Origin: Oscillibacter sp. CAG:241
GTDB lineage: Bacteria; Bacillota; Clostridia; Oscillospirales; Oscillospiraceae
Length of the DNA: 57,903 bases
Assembly: GCA_000435975.1 (NCBI GenBank)
Contig: FR884077.1
Span: 1 to 57,903, forward strand
Direction: 5' to 3'
Shown: one piece after another, positions 34,480 through 43,600 of the stretch
How the letters are laid out: each line of letters begins with the position of its first letter
Position numbering within the stretch: position 1 is the first letter of the stretch
Notes under the pieces: model-generated
The model's database searches: none
The model's input: the letters and a program-made list of their open reading frames with translations, nothing else
Told to the model about the DNA's origin: nothing
Program-made: the position numbers and the translations under genes

Positions 34480-34785
34480 TCAAAGGCGTTTCATCGTCCG
34501 CCAAAGCAGACCCTGCATTGCCTTAATGTGGTCGATGTCCTCCATGCGGACAAATCCGCGGGCATTGGCCACCTTGGCGATCTGATTGATATTGACCGCC
34601 ATGCCGGAAAGCTGGCGCAGCAGCTCCGGCAGTTCGTCGGGCGGACGGGGGCGCAGCTCCGCCCCTACAATCAGCCTGCGGAGTACCGGCTCCATTTTTA
34701 GGCCGGTATCTGCGGAGAGCTGCTTCAAGTGTGCGTATTCTGCGCTGTCCAGCCGCAGGGAAATTCGCTTTGCAATTTCTCTCAT
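34480..34785 (-). CDS. mobC: MobC-like relaxosome protein
   Basis: 101 residues from the ATG at 34785, which has CGAGGAGGAAACTC upstream: MREIAKRISLRLDSAEYAHL. A ribbon-helix-helix-type N-terminus is followed by the conserved MobC block LLRQLSGMAVNINQIAKVAN. It binds oriT and assists the relaxase. It ends one base before the relaxase start. Confidence 0.88.
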   Translation of the reverse strand: MREIAKRISLRLDSAEYAHLKQLSADTGLKMEPVLRRLIVGAELRPRPPDELPELLRQLSGMAVNINQIAKVANARGFVRMEDIDHIKAMQGLLWRTMKRL

Positions 34786-34923
34786 GAGTTTCCTCCTCGT
34801 TTTTAATGGGGGTCTTAGGGGGCTTGCCCCTTTTAACAAGCGCATTTTGCTGTCAAAATGCTATGCTTGCCGGGACAGCGGCGCTATGCACCGCGTCCCG
34901 CGTTACTGCGCCGAAAAAAGAAA
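34786..34923. other. Putative origin of transfer (oriT)
   Basis: 138 non-coding bases directly upstream of mobC and the relaxase. It contains a hairpin with two stem segments (34837-34841 with 34865-34869; 34842-34848 with 34855-34861) and, next to it, GGGGGCTTGCCCC, itself a short dyad. A non-coding, hairpin-bearing stretch beside mobC is where MOBP elements carry oriT. The exact nick site cannot be fixed from sequence alone. Confidence 0.6.
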
Positions 34924-35844
34924 TCAGCGGACTGCGCAGTGCCGATACTGCAGCAGGTCATTGTAGTCTTTGCCCCGCAATGGCGGCTTGTCGATGACCT
35001 CATATCCTGCCAGCAGCTCCTGCAGTGCCGCTGCCGCCACCCGTCCCGGTTCGTCATTGTCCAGGCACAGCACGATGCGGGATATATGGGGTGCAGCTTT
35101 CAAATACTGCGTAAGTGCCGGCGGCAATCGTTGCAGTCCCTTACCGGAAATGCCGCCCAGCGCCAGTGTATTTGCCTTGCGCCAGTCCGAGCCCTGTTGC
35201 TTCAGCAATGTCAGATAGGATAGTGCATCAATGGTTCCTTCAAAAACGCACAGGGTCGATCCGTTGCTCGGTGCCAAAGGTATAGCAAAGGTAAATCGCT
35301 TGTCGCTGCCTGCTGCTTCACCGACAAACCGCTTTTCCCGCTGCGTTCCCCGCAGTATGGCATAGGCAGGCTTACCCTCTGCAAAGCCAACAAATATGCA
35401 GTTATGGCGGACAGCATCCTCATAGAGCTGCCCGTGCTTGATGCAGTGGTTGATGATCTCGGCGTCAATGCCGCGGCTGCGTAAATATGCAAAAACACGC
35501 CGATTATCGGCGTGTTTGGACGGCAGCGTAAATTCAGTTTTCGGATACAGTACGGCAGGCTTTGGCGGAGGCGGTATGCAGGGCGATTCTCCGAGGATGC
35601 GCTGCACAGCCTCCGGAAGCCATAAGCCCTCTACCGCGGTCAGATAGTCCAGAGCATTTCTTCCACCGATCCCACGCGACCACCAAAACCATTTCCCGTT
35701 GGAAATTTTCAAAGAGTCATGGGTGCGGGTGGCGTAGGTGCTGCCACTGATATGCACCAGCTCCTGCGGCTCGAAGCAACGCAGGTAGGTCAGCAGATCC
35801 ACCTCCCGTGCAGCAGTAAGCTGCTCCTTGGATACATAGGGCAT
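34924..35844 (-). CDS. DUF3991/TOPRIM primase-like protein
   Basis: 306 residues. The N-terminal part (KISNGKWFWWSRGIGGRNAL DYL region) is the DUF3991-type zinc-finger-derived domain, here without clear zinc ligands. The C-terminal TOPRIM part has the Glu in LCVFEGTIDALSYL and the Asp pair in IVLCLDNDEPGR. Such proteins on conjugative elements are thought to prime DNA synthesis on the transferred strand. GAAAGAGGTG precedes the ATG at 35844. Confidence 0.85.
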   Translation of the reverse strand: MPYVSKEQLTAAREVDLLTYLRCFEPQELVHISGSTYATRTHDSLKISNGKWFWWSRGIGGRNALDYLTAVEGLWLPEAVQRILGESPCIPPPPKPAVLYPKTEFTLPSKHADNRRVFAYLRSRGIDAEIINHCIKHGQLYEDAVRHNCIFVGFAEGKPAYAILRGTQREKRFVGEAAGSDKRFTFAIPLAPSNGSTLCVFEGTIDALSYLTLLKQQGSDWRKANTLALGGISGKGLQRLPPALTQYLKAAPHISRIVLCLDNDEPGRVAAAALQELLAGYEVIDKPPLRGKDYNDLLQYRHCAVR

Positions 35845-36010
35845 GGTTGTTCACCTCTTTCGGGTATGAGAAAGGTGCAGACATTTCTGCCCGCACCCTA
35901 AGCATTTTTAGTTCCATTTCTGATTGCTTCACCCATCTAATTCGCACATAGTTCATACTGATTTATGTATCTTCTGAGCAAAAGAATACTTAAGAAGCAA
36001 AAAGTCACTC

Positions 36011-36970
36011 TTAATTGAGGATATCTATCCAGTTCATCGGAAAACCCATACATGAAAGAATCTTGTTCGGAGGAATCTGCTTTGTCTCATTGCAAAGACA
36101 TGCCAATGCAGAAGATATATTCGTACATGTACAAGCAAAGTCTTTGGCATCAAGCAAATACTTAAGACATATCAGTGCCGCAAAGAGATCCGTTTTTCCT
36201 TGTTTATACAGCCCTGCTTTGGTTTTTGATATTCCAATAGTGGCATGAATGGGGAAGTTTGGAATAGCGCGTTTATCTATTACAGAGAAATCATACAGCC
36301 GTTCACTATGCGCGCAAACATTCCGAACACGGGTCAGCATGTCCAGCATACCAATCAGGTCTTCTGTACTTACCCCCGGAAACTCTTTCGCTACATTGCT
36401 CTGTACAGATGATTTGCACAAACTGTACATTTTTGAGACATTGCCGAGTGTAAGTGCTTTCACAGCAACCCATAACGGGACATTCCCGTGCTTGTCCCAT
36501 TGATGTTGAATGTATTTGTGATCAGACGGGGGGATTACAATGGAAAACAGTGTTGAAACCAGTTTTCTAATTTCTGCCTTTCGTTTACCTTCGTTTTTCG
36601 TTCCCGGCTTCTCATCATAGCTTGCCGGCGAAAGGTATGCAGCCTGATCATCTCCGCACAAAGCCACAAAGGAATATGACAACAGCGACTTTATATTCTT
36701 TTCAACAATCTGAATTGCGTGAAAGAACTCATCTCTCAGAGTATCGTCAAACTTATAGAGCGCCAAGATATCATCGATACGGGTATCTGGCATATATGTC
36801 CCATCCGCTTGCTTGAACAGTGCTTTGTAACCTGAAATCATTGAGAAGTAGCTATACTTTTTGAGCAGAGCGATTACTTTTGCCTCATCTTCCTCAGCAA
36901 TAACAAGCTTCTTTTCATCTCTCAGTTTAACGACTAACTCTTCGTATGTTTTGAAAGGCTTGTCTTTCAT
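36011..36970 (-). CDS. Abi-family (AbiD/AbiF-like) abortive-infection protein with HEPN motif
   Basis: 319 residues. KPFKTYEELVVKLRDEKKLV then YSYFSMISGYKALF near the start and RVRNVCAHSERLYD near residue 215 are the marks of the Abi_2 family. RNVCAH is the RNxxxH signature of HEPN ribonucleases. Abi_2 proteins abort phage growth in lactococci and are relatives of Cas13 HEPN domains. AT-rich compared with neighbouring transfer genes, it has its own sigma-A promoter and a two-hairpin leader. Anti-phage activity in this host is inference. Confidence 0.87.
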   Translation of the reverse strand: MKDKPFKTYEELVVKLRDEKKLVIAEEDEAKVIALLKKYSYFSMISGYKALFKQADGTYMPDTRIDDILALYKFDDTLRDEFFHAIQIVEKNIKSLLSYSFVALCGDDQAAYLSPASYDEKPGTKNEGKRKAEIRKLVSTLFSIVIPPSDHKYIQHQWDKHGNVPLWVAVKALTLGNVSKMYSLCKSSVQSNVAKEFPGVSTEDLIGMLDMLTRVRNVCAHSERLYDFSVIDKRAIPNFPIHATIGISKTKAGLYKQGKTDLFAALICLKYLLDAKDFACTCTNISSALACLCNETKQIPPNKILSCMGFPMNWIDILN

Positions 36971-36993
36971 CTTTCTGTCGACTCCCTTCTAAT

Positions 36994-37057
36994 GAGAAAG
37001 GGAACTTCCTTACGGAAGTTCCCTTTCTCGGCTACACGCCCCGCAAGCATGTGTAGC
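36994..37057 (-). promoter_or_regulatory. Two-hairpin leader of the Abi gene
   Basis: Between the promoter and the gene the transcript can form a 7-bp stem (37031-37037 with 37051-37057) and then a perfect 16-bp stem (36994-37009 with 37014-37029, 4-base loop), 24 bases before the ATG. The second stem has no U-run in the reading direction, so it is an odd terminator. RNA sensing, stability or attenuation are options. Confidence 0.55.
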
Positions 37058-37072
37058 ACAATCACTATGGGT

Positions 37073-37101
37073 AATATAGCAGAATACGCACCTATTGTCA
37101 A
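37073..37101 (-). promoter_or_regulatory. Sigma-A promoter of the Abi gene
   Basis: On the minus strand TTGACA (37096-37101), a 17-base spacer, and TATATT (37073-37078). The TGGGTAATAT sequence touching the -10 box recurs inverted as ATATTACCCA near 37185, which suggests a pair of repressor sites. Confidence 0.75.
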
Positions 37102-37286
37102 GCTTTCTCGCTATGCATTTACGCATTCTTACACATTTTCATGCATTGCCCTACACTGAGCTCGACGGCGCTTGCACTGTTCCCATATTACCCACTATAG
37201 TATATGCGATTTAATGTAATAGTTGCAGCATATTGTGCAACAACTACTCGTAATTCGAAAAAGTTTTTCTGGCAACATCCTTCTCT

Positions 37287-37691
37287 CTACCTTACCCTTC
37301 CCGTCCGCATTCGATGGGCATAGTTCTGCACGCTATACCGGCGCATATAGTCATTTTCCGTGGGCACGGCGCTGTCCAGATCGATGCCCTCCAACCGAAC
37401 ATCCCCCGGTTCCAGCACCTCCTCTACCGGGATCACGCGGATTCTCGCCCGACAGTGCAGTGCATCGCCGAACACGCCGCCTACACTGTGAAAGCCTCTG
37501 TCACCGCACACCCACAGCACCTTTGACCCTGCAGGCACATCCCCGAAGGGCTGCTTGAGTATCGCCACAGAGCACGGCTCTGCGCCGGCCACCCTATAGT
37601 ACCCGGCGCTTTCCGCCCGCTCGTATGCGCGGATCAGCTTATCAAATTTTCGCTGCGGCTCCATATAAAACCAGCTCTCCTGATACCCCAT
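37287..37691 (-). CDS. Conserved ICE protein of unknown function
   Basis: 134 residues, MGYQESWFYMEPQRKFDKLI at the start, then a compact beta-rich part with GSKVLWVCGDRGFH and RIRVIPVEEVLEPGD. It follows the giant helicase gene after 6 bases and so shares its transcript. I have no family name for it. The gene carries no membrane segment or signal peptide, so a cytoplasmic accessory role in DNA transfer or maintenance is likely but not shown. Confidence 0.65.
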   Translation of the reverse strand: MGYQESWFYMEPQRKFDKLIRAYERAESAGYYRVAGAEPCSVAILKQPFGDVPAGSKVLWVCGDRGFHSVGGVFGDALHCRARIRVIPVEEVLEPGDVRLEGIDLDSAVPTENDYMRRYSVQNYAHRMRTGRVR

Positions 37692-37697
37692 ATCGAC

Positions 37698-40600
37698 CTA
37701 CCTTTCCAAATCCGTTGTTTTTCTTGCCGGCGGCTGCTCACAAGCCTCCGGTGCTTCTGCATCCGCCACGATCTCCGGCTCACGCTTGTCGATGTTCAGC
37801 AATGCGTTTAGCTCCTCCAATCGCAGCAGCTTTGCCTTCAATTCTTCCTCTCGGGGGAAGGGCTTCAGCACCTCCGCTTTTGCCGTTTCCAGTTGGGAGT
37901 GCAGCTCGCTCAGCTTTTCTCGGCAAGCCTGCTCCTTTACCGGCAGACTTTCCAGCAGATTGTCCATGCGTTGGATATTGCCGAATACATCCGTGCCCAG
38001 CGTCACCACATGGCGCAGCTGTCCGATCATGGCCAGCCGGTACTCCTGCGAAAAGCTGTCAAAGGACAGCTCCAGCGTCAGGCCGCGGTAAAGGCCGATC
38101 TGCATCGGCTCCGGCGTCAGCATATTCTGGCAGAGTGTCAGCAGCTCCGTGCCTGCTGCCTTTTTCTCGGCATAGACCTTACCCGCCAGCGTCATGGGGG
38201 AGAATCCGTCCGCGTTAGGCGCGGTGTGCGCCTTGACCGTGGCAATATCTGCGCCGTATCCGGCAAGCCTTTCCTGTGTTTCCGCGATGGACTTGGGAAA
38301 GGTTTTGCTGATGGCGTCCTCCAGCGCATACCGCTGGCTGAGATGATTGCCTTTCAGCAGTTTCAGCTTAGATACCTCAATGTCCAGATCCATCTTTTCC
38401 TTGATGAGCGGATTACCACTGGCCAGTGCTTTGATCTCCGCATAGGAGAGTGCCTGCTCATCCACATCCTCGGCGGAACGCACTGGGCTCTTGCTGGTCA
38501 TGATCTGCGCGATGAATTTCTGCTTCCGCTCCACCAGCTGGTAGAGATAGGCATCGAAGGTGCCCTCGGTGACATAGCTGTAAATGTCCACCTCAGCATT
38601 TTCGTTGCCCTGCCGGATGATGCGTCCCTCCCGCTGTTGGAGATCTGCCGGACGCCACGGGCAGTCCAAATGGTGCAATGCCACCAGCTTCTGCTGGCAG
38701 TTGGTGCCTGCACCCATACGCTGGGTGCTGCCCAGCAGCACACGCACCTGACCGGCGCGCACCTTGGCGAACAGGTCTTTTTTCTGCGTCTCCGTCTTGG
38801 CGTCGTGGATATAGGCGATCTCATTTTCCGGCACGCCCATCGCTACCAGCTTACTGCGGATGTCGTCATAGACGCTGAAAACACCGTCGCCCTTGGGCGT
38901 GGACAGGTCACAGAAGATCATCTGCGTGGAGTGCTTTTCCGGCGTGCGCCGCCAGATGTCAAATACTGTCTCCGCGCACTTAACCGCCTTGCTCTCCGGG
39001 TCGGCGGGCAGCATGGGATTGATGAGCCGCTGGTCTAATGCCAGCTTCCGGCCATCGTTGGTGATCAGCAGCATGTTGTCCACGCTGCTGTCCACCTGCT
39101 TGTTGCGTACCTGCTCGGCCCGCTCCGCCAGTGACGCCACCATCTCCTTTTGATACTCGGACGGCTTCAGGGCGATATTGTGGTAATTCGCCTCCGGCAC
39201 GGGCAGGTTCAGCATATCCGCCGTTTGGATGTCCGCCACATTTTTGAATACGGAGATCAGCTCCGGCAGGTTGTTGAACTTGGAAAAGCAAGTCTTGGCG
39301 CGGTAACCCGTCCCCTCCGGGGCAAGCTCGATAGCCGTGACCGTTTCACCGTAGTTGGCAGCCCATGCGTCAAAATGCTGGAAGCCCTGCTCCTGCAACG
39401 CTCCCATTTGCAAGTACCGCTGGATGGTGTATAGCTCCACCATGCTGTTAGAGATGGGCGTACCGGTGGCGAACACCACACCCCGTCCGCCTGTAATCTC
39501 GTCTAAGTACCGGCACTTCATGAAAAGGTCGCTGGACTTCTGCGCTTCCGTCTGTGCAATGCCGCTGACATTCCGCATTTTGGTATAGAGAAACAGATTT
39601 TTATAGTAGTGGCTCTCGTCGATGAACAGCCGGTCAACGCCCAGCTCCTCGAACGTGACCACATCGTCCTTGCGGCTTTGGTCGTTCAGCTTGTCCAGCT
39701 TATTCTGCAAGCCTTTGCGGGTCTTTTCCATCTGCTTGATGGTGAAATTCTCTGCTCTGTCCGCCTTGGCCTCCCGGATGCCCTGTATCACCTCATCCAT
39801 CTGCTGCTCCAAAATAGCCCGCTGCCGCTGGATACTGACGGGTATCTTCTCAAACTGACTGTGTCCGATGATGACGGCGTCGTAGTCGCCGGTGGCGATG
39901 CGTCCGCAGAAGCGTTTGCGGTTCTTTGTCTCAAAATCCTTTTTCGTGGCCACCAGCACATTGGCGGCAGGATAGAGCTGCAAGAACTCGCTGGCCCACT
40001 GCTCCGTCAGGTGGTTTGGCACCACAAATAGGGACTTCTGGCACAGGCCCAGCCGCTTGGATTCCATAGCCGCCGCCACCATCTCGAAGGTCTTACCCGC
40101 ACCCACCACATGGGCCAGCAGGGTATTGCCGCCATAGAGGATGTGGGCGATGGCGTTCACCTGATGCTTCCGCAGGGTGATCTCCGGATTCATGCCGGAA
40201 AAGTTGATGTGGCTGCCATCATATTCACGGGGCCGGTTGCTGTTGAACAGAATGTTGTACGCCTTGCAGATCTTCTCCCGCCGCTCCGGGTCTTTCCATA
40301 TCCACTCGGCAAACGCTTCCTTCAAAAGCTCCTGCTTGCCCTGTGCGATGGCGGTCTCCTTCTTGTTGAGCACCGCCACACGCCGCCCATCTCTATCATA
40401 TTGATAGTCGAAAATTCGGACCTCTTTCAGGTTCAGACTGCTCTCGATGATCTCATAGGCGCTTGCCCGCAGCGTGCCATAGGTGTTGAAAGCCTTGATA
40501 TTGCTCTTATCCTTGCTCTTGCCCTCAATGCGCCACTCGCCGGTGATCTGGGAGTAATGCACCTTGATATCCCACCGTGCACGGCGGGGCGTGTCCAGCG

Positions 40601-43600
40601 TCTCAAAGATGAACTGCCGGATATACTCCGGATTCAGCCATGTGGCACCCAGCCGCACGGAGATCTCACTGGCGGTCAAGTCCACGGGCTGCACCTTCTC
40701 CAATGCCTCCACATTGGGAAGGTACTGCGGCTCCGATTCTGCTTTTGTCCTCACCTCTGCCAGCTTCCGCCGCACATTGCCGGACAGGTACTCGTCGGCG
40801 GGCAGGTATTTCTCGCCGCCCCTTTCCCCGTAATCAGGGTCCAGAAAGACGACGCCCTGCAAGTCCGCGAACAGGGTGTCCTCATCCTTGCCGGTGAGCT
40901 TTCCCATGTACGCCATATCCACACGCGCCTTCTCCCCGATGGACAGTGCCAACGCTTCCACCGCCGTGTCCACCCTCTCGGCAGGCCGGTGGCTGCGGAT
41001 GGTGCGTTTGGTGAACAGGTCGGCTTTCCGCTTCAGGCCGCCCTCCTCGTCCAGCACCTCCAGCGAACACAGCAGGAAGTAGGAGCTATCCTGGTCAAAG
41101 GAGATGGCGTTGCCGCGGGAGTTGATCAGCCCATACTCCCGGGTAAATCGGTCATAGAGGTCGTTCAATTTTGCCTGCTGCTCGCGGATGCTGCTCTCCG
41201 GATAGTCCTCGGTCTGATACGCCAGCAGCGTCCGCACACAATCCCGCAGGCCGATCATGCCGCGGATACGGCTCTCGGCGGTCTTGGACACCTCCACCGG
41301 ATTCATGCGGCTGTTCTCGCGGTAATAGAGCTTTCCGTTCACCAGCGTGTAGGAGAAATTGCGGACGGTAGGGTCTGCCTCGATGGACTGATCCTCGCCC
41401 TCCAACTCCTCCCCGCGCTCATAGGTGGTGATCTCGCCGTGGATATTCTGCACGGCGTTGGCAAGGAGACTGTCCAGCGGCTGGTTGGGGAACGGCGTAC
41501 AGGTGGGTTCCGGGCCATACGGTCCCGATACCATTTTCATCTCGCCCAGCACCATATCCGGGTGGTCGAGGAAATAGCGGTTCATGGTGATACCGTCGTC
41601 GTTCGTCCCCAACTGCACCCACTCTGGCTCAATGTCCACCATGCGGTCACGCTTTTGCAGGAACAGAATGTCCGATACCACCTCCGTACCCGCTGCCGCC
41701 TTGAAGGTATCGTTGGGCAGGCGGATCGCGCCCAGCAGCTCCGCCCGCTGCGCGATGTACTTCCGCACATTGCCGGTGCGCTTATCCATGGTGTAGCTGG
41801 AGGTGACGAACGCCACCACGCCGCCCGACCTCACCTTATCCAGTGTCTTGGCGAAGAAATACTCGTGGATGGACAGGTTCAGCCGGTCATAGCGCCGATC
41901 CTGCACCTTGAACTGACCAAAGGGAACGTTGCCCACAGCCACGTCAAAGAAGTTGTCGGGGAAATCCATCTTTTCATAGCCGCGAACGGAAATACTGCTG
42001 CGTGGGTACAACTGACGGGCGATGCGTCCTGAAACGTCATCCAGCTCCACGCCGTAGACCTTGCTCTCCGCCATGCTCTCCGGCAGCATACCGAGAAAAT
42101 TGCCCACGCCGCAGGACGGCTCCAAAATATTCCCCTGCGAAAAGCCCATCTGCTCCAGCACGGCATAGATGCTGCGGATAACCACAGGCGGCGTATAGAA
42201 GGCGGTCAGCGTGGATTCCCGCGCCGCGGCGTACTCTGTTTCGGACAGCAGCCCCTTTAGTTCCTCATACCGGCTGTGCTTGGGGTCGAAGCAGTCCGCC
42301 AAACCGCCCCAACCCACATACTTGGCCAAAACCTCCTGTTCCTCCGGCGTGGCAGGACGGTTCTCCGCCTCCAACTGCTTTAAGAGCCGGATGGCCGCCA
42401 CATTGTTGACATAGCGCTGGCTGGGCGGCGCTGCGCCCAGAGCATCGTCGGTGATACGGTAGTTGACGCCGCCCGCGAACAGCGGGGCGTCGGCTTCCAG
42501 CCGTTCTTTTTTTCTCGGCAAGTTAAACGCAGGCGGCATAGCCGCCTGCGTCGGTTCCTCTGGCGGTGGGGCTTCCTGCTCCGCTTGCCGTAATCCACTG
42601 TCGTGCCGATGGTTGAACAGGCTGAACGTGCCGTCAACGTATTCCGAAAGCTGTTCCCTCGCCCGCTGGCCAGAGTCATAGTGCCGGTCGCCCTCGTCCA
42701 TGCTATCCAGATAGGCAGTCAAGGCTTCCAGCATCTCCGCCGCTTTTGCCTTATCCGCCAACTGCTCCTCAATGACGGGAACGGCGTCATAGTAGTCCGC
42801 GCCCTTGGGGTACGGTCGCGGTGTATCGTCCGGCGCGTCGGAAAAGCCGAAATATACCGTCCTTGCCAGCTCTCGCAGCTCATACTGCGGTATTTTTGCC
42901 ACGGCATCCTCACCGGGGAAACGTTTCTGCGCGATGAGCCTTTCATACTCCTTGACCACGCTGGGGATGGTCAGCGTGACCTCACCGTACCGCTTACCGG
43001 CATATTCCCGCTGATAGGTCAGTCCCTTAGAACTTCTCGTATAGTCATATCCGTCGCGCCCGCCGCCGCTGTACTCACCAAAGCAGCTTTTGATGAATTT
43101 CTGCTGTTCCTCTTTTGTGTGGGGGTAACAGAAGAAGGAATACACCGCCAGTTGGCTGTCCACGGAATCCGCAAGAAAGAACTGGTCTATCTCATCCTGC
43201 GTGATGAACATTTTACACCGGCGCAGGAAATCCGGCTGCGCGGCAAAGCTGCGCTCCGGCAGATCAATTCCGTCCAGCACCACGCCGATCCGGTGTGTAT
43301 TATACTCAGACAGTCGAAAGCGCATGATGCTGCGATCCTGTTCATAGGCACTCAAAAAAGCATGGTATTCCTCAGCCAAAGCCGCAAGGCCGCCCTCACT
43401 CTTGGCAAAGGCCACCATATCCTCGTTCAGCTCCGGATAACCCTTGTGCTGGTCATGGATGGCCAGCGTCTGAGGGAACAGGCCCTGTGCGCGGCCCTCT
43501 TGGGTCAAATCGCGAGCGGTCATCAGCAGGGCGTCACCCATCTCAAGCAGCACCTTGTCCTGCGCCTGCTCCAGCTCTGGTGCCGAAAGGTACGTTCCCG

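Noticed and set aside
40110..42032. 640-codon plus-strand frame inside the giant helicase gene
   Set aside because: Composition typical of an antisense frame, no ribosome site and no recognisable domain, whereas the minus strand encodes clear methylase and helicase motifs.
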